Below, piece after piece: positions 1 to 5,905 of a DNA stretch of 6,276 bases. Position numbers and translations under genes: made by a program. Under the pieces are notes generated by a model, which worked only from the letters and a program-made list of their open reading frames with translations, searched no databases and was not told where the DNA came from. This stretch comes from SURF-24 sp964537965 (GTDB lineage Bacteria > Bacteroidota > Ignavibacteria > Ignavibacteriales > SURF-24): contig CAZIDB010000261.1 in NCBI GenBank assembly GCA_964537965.1, positions 1 to 6,276 of the forward strand. Reading direction: 5' to 3'. How positions within the stretch are numbered: the first letter of the stretch is position 1; each line of letters begins with the position of its first letter.

Positions 1-876
1 GCCGGAATTTCTCCGCATGATGATTTTCTTTATGCGGGCAGAGTTTACTTCCCTTTATTCAGAATGATAAACACAAAGGAAGTTGTAATCTTCGGATTAA
101 CTCACGGAACCGTGCGCAAAGAAATCAGTGATCCGAAAGATATTTTAATTCTTGATGAGTTTGACAAATGGAAAGGTCCGTTCGGAAATATTTCAGTATC
201 ACCATTAAGAGAAAAAATTAAAAAGGAACTTGGCGAACAATACTTTATTGTAAATAACAAAGCGCAAAGCCTGGAGCATTCGATAGAAGCTTTGCTCCCA
301 TTCCTGCAGTATTACAATAAAGAAATAAAAATTACTCCAATAATGGTAACCGCTTCTTCTTTTGAAGAAATGGATGAAGTAAGCAGTAAGCTTGCGGAAA
401 TTGTTTCTTCTTATATAAATGAAAACAAATTAAAGCCCGGCAAAGATATTTTCTTTTTGTTTTCCTCGGATGCAAACCATTACGGCAAGGATTTCTCCAA
501 CATTCCCTATGGGGAAGATGAAGCTGCCCATCTTAAAGGAACGACAAACGATAAAAGAATTGCCGACACTTATTTTACCGGGAACATCAACAAAGAAAAA
601 ATTGAAATGTTTACAAAAGAACTCTGGCCGGATTCATTAAGCAATGAGCCAAAGCCGCTCTGGTGCGGGAGATACTCAATTCCGTTTGGACTTTTAACAA
701 CAACAAAAATTATTAAGAATGTAACAGGAAAAGATATTGAAGGAAAAGTTTTAAGATACTCCGACACCTGGACAGAAAAAGTAATTCCATTACAGAATAC
801 TAGTTTAGGAATAACTGCACCCTTCTCATTAAAACACTGGGTAGGATTTCTCTCCGCAGCATTTTATTTGAAATAG
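1..876 (+). CDS. amrB: MEMO family protein (AmmeMemoRadiSam system protein B), 5' truncated
   Basis: The reading frame is open from base 1 and ends at TAG 874-876, so 291 codons are visible and the N-terminus lies outside the window; the ATG at 64 is internal. Family marks in order, numbered from base 1: SPHDDFLYAG (residues 4-13, the family's PHxGxxYSG-like site), LTHG (33-36), LEHSIEALLPFLQYY (91-105), SSDANHY (155-161) and CGRYSIPFGL (222-231). His6, His35 and Cys222 correspond to the three metal ligands reported for human MEMO1, and the SSDxxH motif to its other active-site residues, so the metal site looks intact. The fold is related to LigB-type extradiol dioxygenases. In bacteria the gene often accompanies AMMECR1-like and radical SAM genes, which would have to lie to the left; the biochemical role is unsettled. 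Family assignment is strong; function is not. Confidence 0.9.
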   Translation, partial: AGISPHDDFLYAGRVYFPLFRMINTKEVVIFGLTHGTVRKEISDPKDILILDEFDKWKGPFGNISVSPLREKIKKELGEQYFIVNNKAQSLEHSIEALLPFLQYYNKEIKITPIMVTASSFEEMDEVSSKLAEIVSSYINENKLKPGKDIFFLFSSDANHYGKDFSNIPYGEDEAAHLKGTTNDKRIADTYFTGNINKEKIEMFTKELWPDSLSNEPKPLWCGRYSIPFGLLTTTKIIKNVTGKDIEGKVLRYSDTWTEKVIPLQNTSLGITAPFSLKHWVGFLSAAFYLK

Positions 877-877
877 A

Positions 878-985
878 TTCTTCTCTGCGGCTCTCTGTGC
901 TTTCTCTGTGGCTCTCAGTGTAAGTTTTAAGAGAAGAAAGTTACACAGAGAACCGCAGAGTACCGCGGAGAACCACAGAGGAGAA
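878..985. repeat. Long imperfect hairpin made of a reiterated CTCTGYGG-type unit
   Basis: The stretch starts two bases after the stop of the MEMO-family gene. Bases 878-923 pair with 941-985, with about five mismatches, several G-U pairs and a small bulge near 900-901; positions 925-928 and 936-939 extend the stem, leaving a loop of about seven bases (929-935). Each arm holds about four copies of a degenerate 10-11-base unit: on the left, TCTCTGCGGC, TCTCTGTGCTT, TCTCTGTGGC and TCTCAGTGTAA, with their complements on the right. No T-tract follows either arm, so it does not look like a classical intrinsic terminator, though such a stem could still stop or stabilise transcripts. It is GC-richer than its surroundings. 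A dispersed intergenic (REP-like) element is the likeliest reading. Confidence 0.8.
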
Positions 986-996
986 CAATTATTCTC
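981..996. promoter_or_regulatory. Near-palindrome, possible operator upstream of the methyltransferase
   Basis: GAGAACAATTATTCTC is a 16-base inverted repeat with 7 of 8 base pairs matching around a central AATT; the only mismatch is C986 against A991. It lies about 45 bases upstream of the -7 element at 1040. The size and symmetry suit a dimeric regulator, but its first five bases overlap the outer end of the neighbouring hairpin, so it could be part of that element or chance. No regulator gene is seen nearby. Confidence 0.25.
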
Positions 997-1039
997 AATA
1001 CCTTAATCCTACCAATAAAAACCTGTAATATTTTTTTCG

Positions 1040-1047
1040 TAGTTTTG
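1040..1047 (+). promoter_or_regulatory. Bacteroidota-type -7 promoter element (TAnnTTTG) of the methyltransferase operon
   Basis: TAGTTTTG matches the TAnnTTTG consensus exactly. No TTTG-like -33 element is seen about 19-21 bases upstream, where the sequence is A-rich. The element ends only four bases before the ATG at 1052, which would put the transcription start at or next to that ATG. Its first three bases are also an in-frame TAG, which fixes 1052 as the first possible start codon of the gene. Confidence 0.5.
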
Positions 1048-1051
1048 CGCT

Positions 1052-2014
1052 ATGAAAAATCACGAATTACCACGGCTTGATAAACATATTAAACTTCATA
1101 ATTATCTTCTTAAGTACTGCCGCTTAAGCAAAGGTGAAATCTGGATAGATAAACAATCCGGTCATAAAATTGGCTGCCTTGATGCTGCTGAACCTAAAGA
1201 TATTAAGAAGTTAATGGCAAGAAAGAAAGCTTCACTTGCTGTTCATGATCCACCTTATAATCTAGTTATGTTCCAGATTCATGAAGTTAAAAGTTTTATT
1301 GACTGGTGCCGCAAATGGATTGAGAACACAAATATTGCACTGGCTGAAGACAGTTCACTTTACATCTGGCTTGGCGCCGATCAGAACAATGGTTTCCAGC
1401 CGCTACCTGATTTTATGATTATGATGCGCGACTTTCCTTTTGCAACCAGAAGCTTTATTACAATGCGCAACCAGCGCGGCTACGGCACCCAGAATAACTG
1501 GATGGCCGTAAGACAGGAACTTCTTTATTACACAAAAGGAAAACCTGTTTTTAATATTAACGCTGAGTATACGGATATCCCCAAAATTCTGCGCGGTTAT
1601 TATAAAAAAGTAAACGGGCAGATAACTGAAAACCTTGAGAGAAGCAAATCGGAAAATATTCGCGCCGGAAATGTTTGGGTAGATATTCAACAGGTTTTTT
1701 ACAGGATGGAAGAAAATGTGAACGGATGCTATGCACAGAAGCCGCTTAAATCTGCAGAGCGAATTATACGTGCAAGCTCAAATGAGAATGATATCGTAAT
1801 AGATTTCTTCTGCCATTCAGGTTCAACGCTAATTGCCTCTGAATTGAATAAAAGAAAATGCTACACGATTGATTCAGATCCATTGTATTGTGAAATTGCG
1901 ATAAGACGATTAGAGCATTACAGAAAAACCGGTGAAACAGGCTGGCAGAACAGTAATCCCTTTGAGAAAGAAATTCTAATAGATAAAAAACTTCAAAGGA
2001 TAATAAATTATTAG
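1052..2014 (+). CDS. Orphan site-specific DNA methyltransferase, beta class (N6-adenine or N4-cytosine)
   Basis: This 320-residue protein has the N6/N4 DNA methyltransferase core. Catalytic motif IV is DPPYN at residues 66-70, preceded by a GC-x-DA segment (41-45) like that before DPPY in relatives. The S-adenosylmethionine-binding motif I follows near the C-terminus (DFFCHSGSTL, 251-260), led by QKPLKSAERIIRASS (229-243) and followed by KRKCYTIDSDPLYCEIAIRR (267-286). The order IV, target region, then I defines the beta class. Motif I has Cys-His where relatives usually have Gly-Gly in FxGSGST. The target-recognition region would be about 110-225; the target sequence cannot be read from it. 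An in-frame TAG at 1040 makes 1052 the first start; no Shine-Dalgarno sequence is present, so translation may be leaderless. No restriction nuclease gene is visible. A lipoprotein gene follows after 9 nt. Confidence 0.9.
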   Translation: MKNHELPRLDKHIKLHNYLLKYCRLSKGEIWIDKQSGHKIGCLDAAEPKDIKKLMARKKASLAVHDPPYNLVMFQIHEVKSFIDWCRKWIENTNIALAEDSSLYIWLGADQNNGFQPLPDFMIMMRDFPFATRSFITMRNQRGYGTQNNWMAVRQELLYYTKGKPVFNINAEYTDIPKILRGYYKKVNGQITENLERSKSENIRAGNVWVDIQQVFYRMEENVNGCYAQKPLKSAERIIRASSNENDIVIDFFCHSGSTLIASELNKRKCYTIDSDPLYCEIAIRRLEHYRKTGETGWQNSNPFEKEILIDKKLQRIINY

Positions 2015-2023
2015 AAGGTTAAA

Positions 2024-2494
2024 ATGAAAAGACAACTTATGTACGTGTTGTTGATCTTATCATTTATTTTTGCACCTGCCTGCCAAAACAAAAAAAACGA
2101 TTTCAAATTGCTTACTAGGGAAATCGCCCGTTACTATTCATCAATAGGAAGCAGAAATTATCAGGTAAGATTATATTTTTATAATGATGATGCTATTCTT
2201 ATGCCCAATAATACTTCCATAATAAAGGGTAAAAATGAAATTGCAAAATTTCTGGGAGATACTTCTTATGTTTTCAAAGTTAAAGATAGAAGAGCTGTGG
2301 ATATTTATATGAGCGATGACCTTGCATACATTGTTAATAATTATAAATTTGCTTTCTATCTTAAAGGTGGAGTTGAAGAATGGCAAAGCACTAAAAGTCT
2401 GCACGTATGGAAAAAGAATAAATCCGGAGATTGGAAAATTCAGGTTGATATATGGAACAGCAACGAGATAAAAAAGTTTTCCGAATTGTTTTAA
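2024..2494 (+). CDS. NTF2-like (SnoaL/DUF4440-type) lipoprotein, first of a tandem pair
   Basis: The 156-residue product starts with a basic N-terminus, a hydrophobic stretch (residues 6-16) and APAC with Cys20, a loose lipobox, so it is probably a lipoprotein facing the periplasm. The mature part has the size and pattern of the cone-shaped NTF2-like fold: an N-terminal helix (REIARYYSSI), DDAILMP, an IIKG segment, DTSYVFKVKD, alternating strands with AYIVNNY, and a C-terminal HVWKKNKSGDWKIQVDIWN. This fold holds small enzymes and ligand-binding proteins; no catalytic role can be assigned. A Shine-Dalgarno-like AGAAGG (2013-2018) overlaps the stop of the methyltransferase gene and lies five bases before the ATG, pointing to co-transcription. 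Residues 29-148 align without gaps to the next gene product, 51 of 120 identical by my hand count. Confidence 0.75.
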   Translation: MKRQLMYVLLILSFIFAPACQNKKNDFKLLTREIARYYSSIGSRNYQVRLYFYNDDAILMPNNTSIIKGKNEIAKFLGDTSYVFKVKDRRAVDIYMSDDLAYIVNNYKFAFYLKGGVEEWQSTKSLHVWKKNKSGDWKIQVDIWNSNEIKKFSELF

Positions 2495-2513
2495 TTTATT
2501 TGAATCAATGCAC

Positions 2514-2518
2514 GGAGG
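2514..2518 (+). promoter_or_regulatory. Ribosome binding site that decides the start at 2523
   Basis: GGAGG stands four bases before ATG 2523, while ATG 2508 has no such site before it and would place this GGAGG inside the coding sequence as residues MHGGI. The downstream start also begins directly with a normal signal peptide. The true start is therefore most likely 2523. Confidence 0.75.
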
Positions 2519-2522
2519 AATC

Positions 2523-2981
2523 ATGAAATTATCCTTTTGTAAAATTTTTCCTGTCCTGCTATTACTTTCATTAAATGTTTTTTGCCAGGATAAATCCATT
2601 GAACCTGCTTTGTTAAAAGAAGCCATCAATAAATTCTATATAGCCATTGAAAAAGGAGACACAAAGATACGGCTTGCTCTTTTTGCAGACGATGCTATTA
2701 TGATGCCGCCAGGTACCGGAATTGTAAGAGGAATAAAAAATATAACTGAAATTGTCCTGGACACAACTTATGTATTCAAAATTAAAGATAAAGAAATTGT
2801 TTCTATGGACATCTCAGGGAGTATTGCTTATACTGTGAACACTTATTTTTACACATATCATCTTAAAGGCAGTGAACCTGTTTGGCATAAAACTAAAAAC
2901 GTTCACATCTGGAAAAAAGATATTGACGGCAACTGGAAATTAAATGTTGATATCTGGAATGCCGCCGAGCAAAATAAATGA
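2523..2981 (+). CDS. NTF2-like (SnoaL/DUF4440-type) secreted protein, second of a tandem pair
   Basis: With the start at 2523 the product has 152 residues; the ATG at 2508 would add five. The N-terminus MKLSFCKIFPVLLLLSLNVF is a clear signal peptide ending VFC-Q (Cys21, Gln22), like the FxQ signal peptidase I sites common in Bacteroidota. It lacks a good lipobox because Phe precedes Cys, so this copy is probably soluble in the periplasm or secreted, unlike its lipoprotein neighbour. Shared with the first copy are RLxxFxxDDAI, MPxxTxI, DTxYVFKxKD, AYxVNxY, LKG, WKKxxxGxWK and VDIWNxxE, all within 30-149. The match to DUF4440/SnoaL-like families is by pattern. Gene duplication followed by divergence is the simplest origin. 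It sits 28 nt after the first copy and 28 nt before the likely FRG-gene start. Ligand or substrate is unknown. Confidence 0.75.
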   Translation: MKLSFCKIFPVLLLLSLNVFCQDKSIEPALLKEAINKFYIAIEKGDTKIRLALFADDAIMMPPGTGIVRGIKNITEIVLDTTYVFKIKDKEIVSMDISGSIAYTVNTYFYTYHLKGSEPVWHKTKNVHIWKKDIDGNWKLNVDIWNAAEQNK

Positions 2982-3009
2982 ACGATATAAATTCAAAGCG
3001 GAAACTAAA

Positions 3010-3822
3010 ATGATAAATACCTCAAACGATAAAACAGCCGATAGCTGGATTCATCTTCAGGATCTTTTATTCCAGGATTGCTACGATCCTTCAATCGATC
3101 GTTTCCGATCTTCTTTTGTTTACAGAGGATTAAGCGACAATTCCTATGAACTGAAAACAACACTGATTAGACTTGGTGGAAGCTACTACAAGATGGAAAA
3201 ACATCTTTTGCGAAACTTCCGTAAATATGCCGGACCGGAATCCGTTTCGAAAGATTTAATATGGAACTGGCTTTCGGTAGCACAACATCATGGTTTGCCA
3301 ACACGGTTGCTTGACTGGACATTTTCTCCTTATGTTGCTTTACACTTTGCAACCGCTAACCGTGAGAAGTTTGACCAGGACGGGGTAATATGGTGCATCA
3401 ACTATATTAAGATACGTGAATACATGCCTAAGATTTTACAGGATGAAATTGAACAGGAAAAATCTCTTGGCTTTACTGTAGAAATGCTGAATAAGATTTG
3501 TCCTAACCTTGATGAATTTGAAAACCTGAAACATGGTGAAGATGATTTTGTAATTTTCTTTGAGCCGCCTTCACTTGATCAGAGAATAGTAAACCAGTTT
3601 GCACTTTTTTCCGTGCTTTCTAATTCAACTTTAAATCTCGATACATGGCTTTCGCAAAAGAAAGATTTGTATTACAGGATTATAATTCCCGCTAAGATGA
3701 AATGGGAAATACGGGATAAACTTGATCAGGTAAATATCACAGAGCGCGTTATGTTTCCGGGTTTAGATGGATTGGGTGCCTGGCTTAGAAGATGGTATGG
3801 CACCAAAGGAACAATAGAATAA
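3010..3822 (+). CDS. FRG domain-containing protein
   Basis: From ATG 3010 the product has 270 residues. The frame is open further up to ATG 2944 and ATG 2959, but both lie inside the previous gene; 3010 clears that gene and has a weak GGAAA before it, so I prefer it. The family signature is complete: FVYRG (36-40), the F/Y-R-G motif that names the domain; AQHHGLPTRLLDWTFSPYVALHFA (91-114), its most conserved block; DGVIW (124-128); an FFEPPSLDQRIVNQFALF segment in the second half; and MFPGLDGLGAWL (248-259) near the C-terminus. No signal peptide or membrane segment is seen, so it should be cytoplasmic. The domain makes up nearly the whole protein. I know of no settled biochemical activity; members turn up in accessory and defence-rich regions. 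Being last in the methyltransferase operon makes a link to DNA modification possible but unproven. Confidence 0.85.
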   Translation: MINTSNDKTADSWIHLQDLLFQDCYDPSIDRFRSSFVYRGLSDNSYELKTTLIRLGGSYYKMEKHLLRNFRKYAGPESVSKDLIWNWLSVAQHHGLPTRLLDWTFSPYVALHFATANREKFDQDGVIWCINYIKIREYMPKILQDEIEQEKSLGFTVEMLNKICPNLDEFENLKHGEDDFVIFFEPPSLDQRIVNQFALFSVLSNSTLNLDTWLSQKKDLYYRIIIPAKMKWEIRDKLDQVNITERVMFPGLDGLGAWLRRWYGTKGTIE

Positions 3823-3890
3823 AATTTTCAGATACTATCAAGACCATTTATGATTTCCAATTTCTGATTTTTCATATCAGTAAGATTCAA

Positions 3891-3898
3891 TAATTTTG
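3891..3898 (+). promoter_or_regulatory. Bacteroidota-type -7 promoter element (TAnnTTTG) of the aldo/keto reductase gene
   Basis: TAATTTTG matches TAnnTTTG exactly within the 101-base gap after the FRG gene. A weak TTTT at 3869-3872 stands at about the right distance for a -33 TTTG. Transcription would start near 3902, giving a leader of about 20 bases that holds AGGA (3911-3914) nine bases before ATG 3924. The rest of the gap (3823-3890) is AT-rich with no convincing terminator. Confidence 0.45.
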
Positions 3899-3923
3899 TT
3901 TTCAAAGATGAGGATAATATAAA

Positions 3924-4726
3924 ATGATATACAAAAACTTTGCTAAGTCAGAAGAAAAAGTTTCTCTGCTTGGTTTCGGGTGCTGGGGCATTGGTAAATC
4001 AATGTGGATTGGCGCAGAAGATGCAGAATCTAAGAAAGCATTACACAAGGCTATTGATGAAGGCATAACTCTTTTTGATAATGCACTCGTTTATGGAAAT
4101 GGTCATAGCGAAAAATTAGTAGGTGAAGTTGAAAAAGAATCCGGCAAGGAAATATTTGTTGCAAGCAAAATTCCTTCTATGAAATATGAATGGCCTGCTA
4201 AGGATTCTTCAACATTAAAAGAATCCTTTACCAAAGAACATATAATAAAATCAACTGAGCAGAGTTTAAGAAATCTAAAGAGAGATTACCTTGACTTACA
4301 GCAGTTTCATGTGTGGAATGATAAATGGGCAGAACAGGATGAATGGAAAGAAGGCATATTAAAATTGAAGAGTGAAGGTAAAGTCCGCTTCTTTGGAATT
4401 TCAATTAATGACCATCAGCCATGGAATGGAATTGAAGCAGGCAAAACCGGATTGATAGACTGCTACCAGGTTATCTTTAATATTTTTGATCAATCCCCAG
4501 CAGATAAACTTTTAAACTTCTGCGAAGAAAATAAAATAAGTATACTCGCACGTGTTCCGTTTGATGAAGGCGGTCTTACTGGAACTATAAATGAGAACAC
4601 AACTTTTCCTGGTGGTGATTGGCGTAATAATTATTTCCGTGGAGACAGGAAAAAAGAAGTGGCTTTAAGAGTTGAAAAAATAATTGAAGACACCAAAGGT
4701 GAAACAGGTTCAGTTGCTGAAGCGGC
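3924..4726 (+). CDS. Aldo/keto reductase, 3' end lost in assembly gap
   Basis: The first 267 residues of a cytosolic NAD(P)H-dependent aldo/keto reductase are present. Visible in order: the first strand LLGFGCWGIG (15-24), FDNALVYGNGHSEKLVGE (51-68), VASKIP (79-84), SLRNLKRDYLDLQQFHVW (114-131) and GKVRFFGISIND (152-163). Asp52, Tyr57, Lys82 and His129 fit the catalytic tetrad, so the enzyme should reduce carbonyl compounds; the substrate cannot be named. The visible part ends in TGSVAEA (261-267), the start of the penultimate barrel helix, where relatives carry roughly 50-60 more residues including the nucleotide-binding end. Those and the stop codon fall in the N run. The start has AGGA nine bases upstream and its own promoter element. 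The ORF continuing past the gap is a different family. Confidence 0.88.
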
Positions 4727-4826
4727 NNNNNNNNNNNNNNNNNNNNNNNNNNNNNNNNNNNNNNNNNNNNNNNNNNNNNNNNNNNNNNNNNNNNNNNNNN
4801 NNNNNNNNNNNNNNNNNNNNNNNNNN
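4727..4826. other. Assembly gap of 100 N
   Basis: The run is exactly 100 N, the conventional placeholder for a scaffold join of unknown length. The missing DNA should hold the end of the aldo/keto reductase gene, any intergenic bases and the first third of a nitroreductase gene, which together probably exceed 100 bases. The order and orientation of the two flanks therefore rest on the scaffolding. Confidence 0.98.
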
Positions 4827-5192
4827 GAAGAGAACAGAAAGAAAATATGCTCTGCATACAAAAGAGATTGGCTGCAGCAAGCCCCGGTTATAATTGTTGT
4901 ATGCGGCGATCATTCGGCATCCTGGAAAAGATCTGACGGGAAAGACCATTGCGATATTGATATTGCTATAACTGTAGATCATATAACGTTGATGGCAACC
5001 GAACAGGGACTTGGCACATGCTGGGTATGCAATTTCGATAAGCAAAAAGTAATTGAGGTCCTTAATCTTCCCGACAATATTGAACCGATGGTTATACTTC
5101 CGCTTGGTTATCCTGCTGATGTTGCGGATACAGAAAGACATTCATCCAAAAGAAAACCGATGGAGATGATTCTTCATAAGGAAAAATTTTAA
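4827..5192 (+). CDS. Nitroreductase family protein, 5' end lost in assembly gap
   Basis: The 121 residues after the gap are the C-terminal two thirds of an FMN-dependent nitroreductase-like flavoprotein. Marks numbered from 4827: NRKKICSAYKRDWLQQAPVI (3-22), a block like the family's 'QxFIxxAPVVIVV' region; DIDIAITVDHITLMATEQGLGTCW (43-66), the central helix and GLGTCW; LPDNIEPMVILPLGYP (81-96), the family's closing strand. These enzymes use NAD(P)H and FMN to reduce nitroaromatics, quinones or similar compounds; some relatives act in other flavin chemistry, and the true substrate is unknown. Usual length is about 170-190 residues, so roughly 50-70 are missing, including the FMN-phosphate-binding N-terminus. 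No start can be given. It probably followed the aldo/keto reductase gene directly if the scaffold join is right. Confidence 0.88.
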   Translation, partial: EENRKKICSAYKRDWLQQAPVIIVVCGDHSASWKRSDGKDHCDIDIAITVDHITLMATEQGLGTCWVCNFDKQKVIEVLNLPDNIEPMVILPLGYPADVADTERHSSKRKPMEMILHKEKF

Positions 5193-5238
5193 TTTATTGA
5201 AGGGAGCAAATATTTTAGAATTGATAAGATCATCTGAG

Positions 5239-5889
5239 CTATTTAATTTCTCCAAGATTCTTTTTTAGAAAATCCAGTGGATCAAAAAAGTATTTATTCA
5301 ATTCATCTTTTGTCATTGTAAGCCAGCTTGCGCATCCGTAATCATCAAATGATTTTCTTATTTCAAGATGAAGATGATCATAATTGCCGCCCTGTTTTTT
5401 AGCTTCAGCACGGGTATACAATCTTGCAAGCTTTGTCTCCTGGTTTACCTCGGTACCATTTTCCACATAAATTTCCTGCAGGTGTTTGTACGAAGAAAAG
5501 ACAAATGTACTATCCGGCAGTTTATGTTTTATTACTATCGTCTTATGCGGATGCCCAAGATGAATAGAACAAACAACCCCGTCTGCAATTGGATAAACAT
5601 AATTATAGTTTTCCAGTTTTGATGGAATAATATCTATTGCAGTATGAATATGCCCTTTTAAATATGTATCTCTTTTTGCTCCGAATGTACTAATGATTTT
5701 AATAGTTTTTAATTTATATCGATCAGTTGTTTTGAAGGGCACCTTCCAGCTTTTAACTACCTCTTCAGGATTATTATCTGAATATGCGGGTTCAAACCTT
5801 AACCGCGTTCTTTCAATATAACTCTGCGGTTTGTCTTTAATCTGAAAGAGATTAAACAGGATTAAAAGAATTACTATGAAGTTACTCAT
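5239..5889 (-). CDS. M23 (LytM-like) zinc metallopeptidase
   Basis: The 216-residue product begins with a hydrophobic stretch (residues 4-16) that should act as an uncleaved anchor or signal peptide, placing it in the envelope. The catalytic domain spans about 65-180. The zinc ligands are all present: His82 and Asp86 in HTAID (HxxxD) and His174 in DHLHLEI (HxH). His136 in SSYKHL and His172 match the two catalytic histidines of LytM, so an active peptidoglycan endopeptidase is expected. The segment YVENGTEVNQETKLARL (141-157) is the usual M23 V-x-x-G-x-x-V strand pair. Unlike many M23 proteins it has no LysM or coiled-coil region. The gene lies 16 bases after the stop of the preceding minus-strand gene with no clear Shine-Dalgarno sequence, suggesting an operon. 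It converges on the nitroreductase gene across 46 bases without an obvious terminator. Confidence 0.88.
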   Translation of the reverse strand: MSNFIVILLILFNLFQIKDKPQSYIERTRLRFEPAYSDNNPEEVVKSWKVPFKTTDRYKLKTIKIISTFGAKRDTYLKGHIHTAIDIIPSKLENYNYVYPIADGVVCSIHLGHPHKTIVIKHKLPDSTFVFSSYKHLQEIYVENGTEVNQETKLARLYTRAEAKKQGGNYDHLHLEIRKSFDDYGCASWLTMTKDELNKYFFDPLDFLKKNLGEIK

Positions 5890-5905
5890 AAAATATTTTT
5901 CGAGT

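Noticed and set aside
2171..2629. Minus-strand ORF of 152 codons opposite the NTF2-like genes
   Set aside because: It overlaps two well-supported plus-strand genes and their junction, shows no recognisable motif and is an antisense shadow in AT-rich DNA; the same applies to the minus-strand ORFs at 570-767, 1403-1690 and 3167-3352 and the plus-strand one at 5368-5622.
2944..3009. Upstream starts (ATG 2944, ATG 2959) for the FRG protein
   Set aside because: Both lie inside the coding end of the preceding gene and lack a ribosome binding site; the FRG motif starts well after ATG 3010, so the extra residues look like read-through of the neighbour in another frame.
3061..3110. Four GATC sites within 50 bases, considered as a methylation-controlled cluster
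   Set aside because: They lie in the coding part of the FRG gene over an ordinary Asp/Ser/Arg-rich stretch, and nothing shows that the nearby methyltransferase targets GATC. Chance is the simpler explanation.
3864..3880. Small inverted repeat CTGAT/ATCAG as a terminator of the FRG operon
   Set aside because: The stem has only five base pairs, is AT-rich and is not followed by a T-tract.
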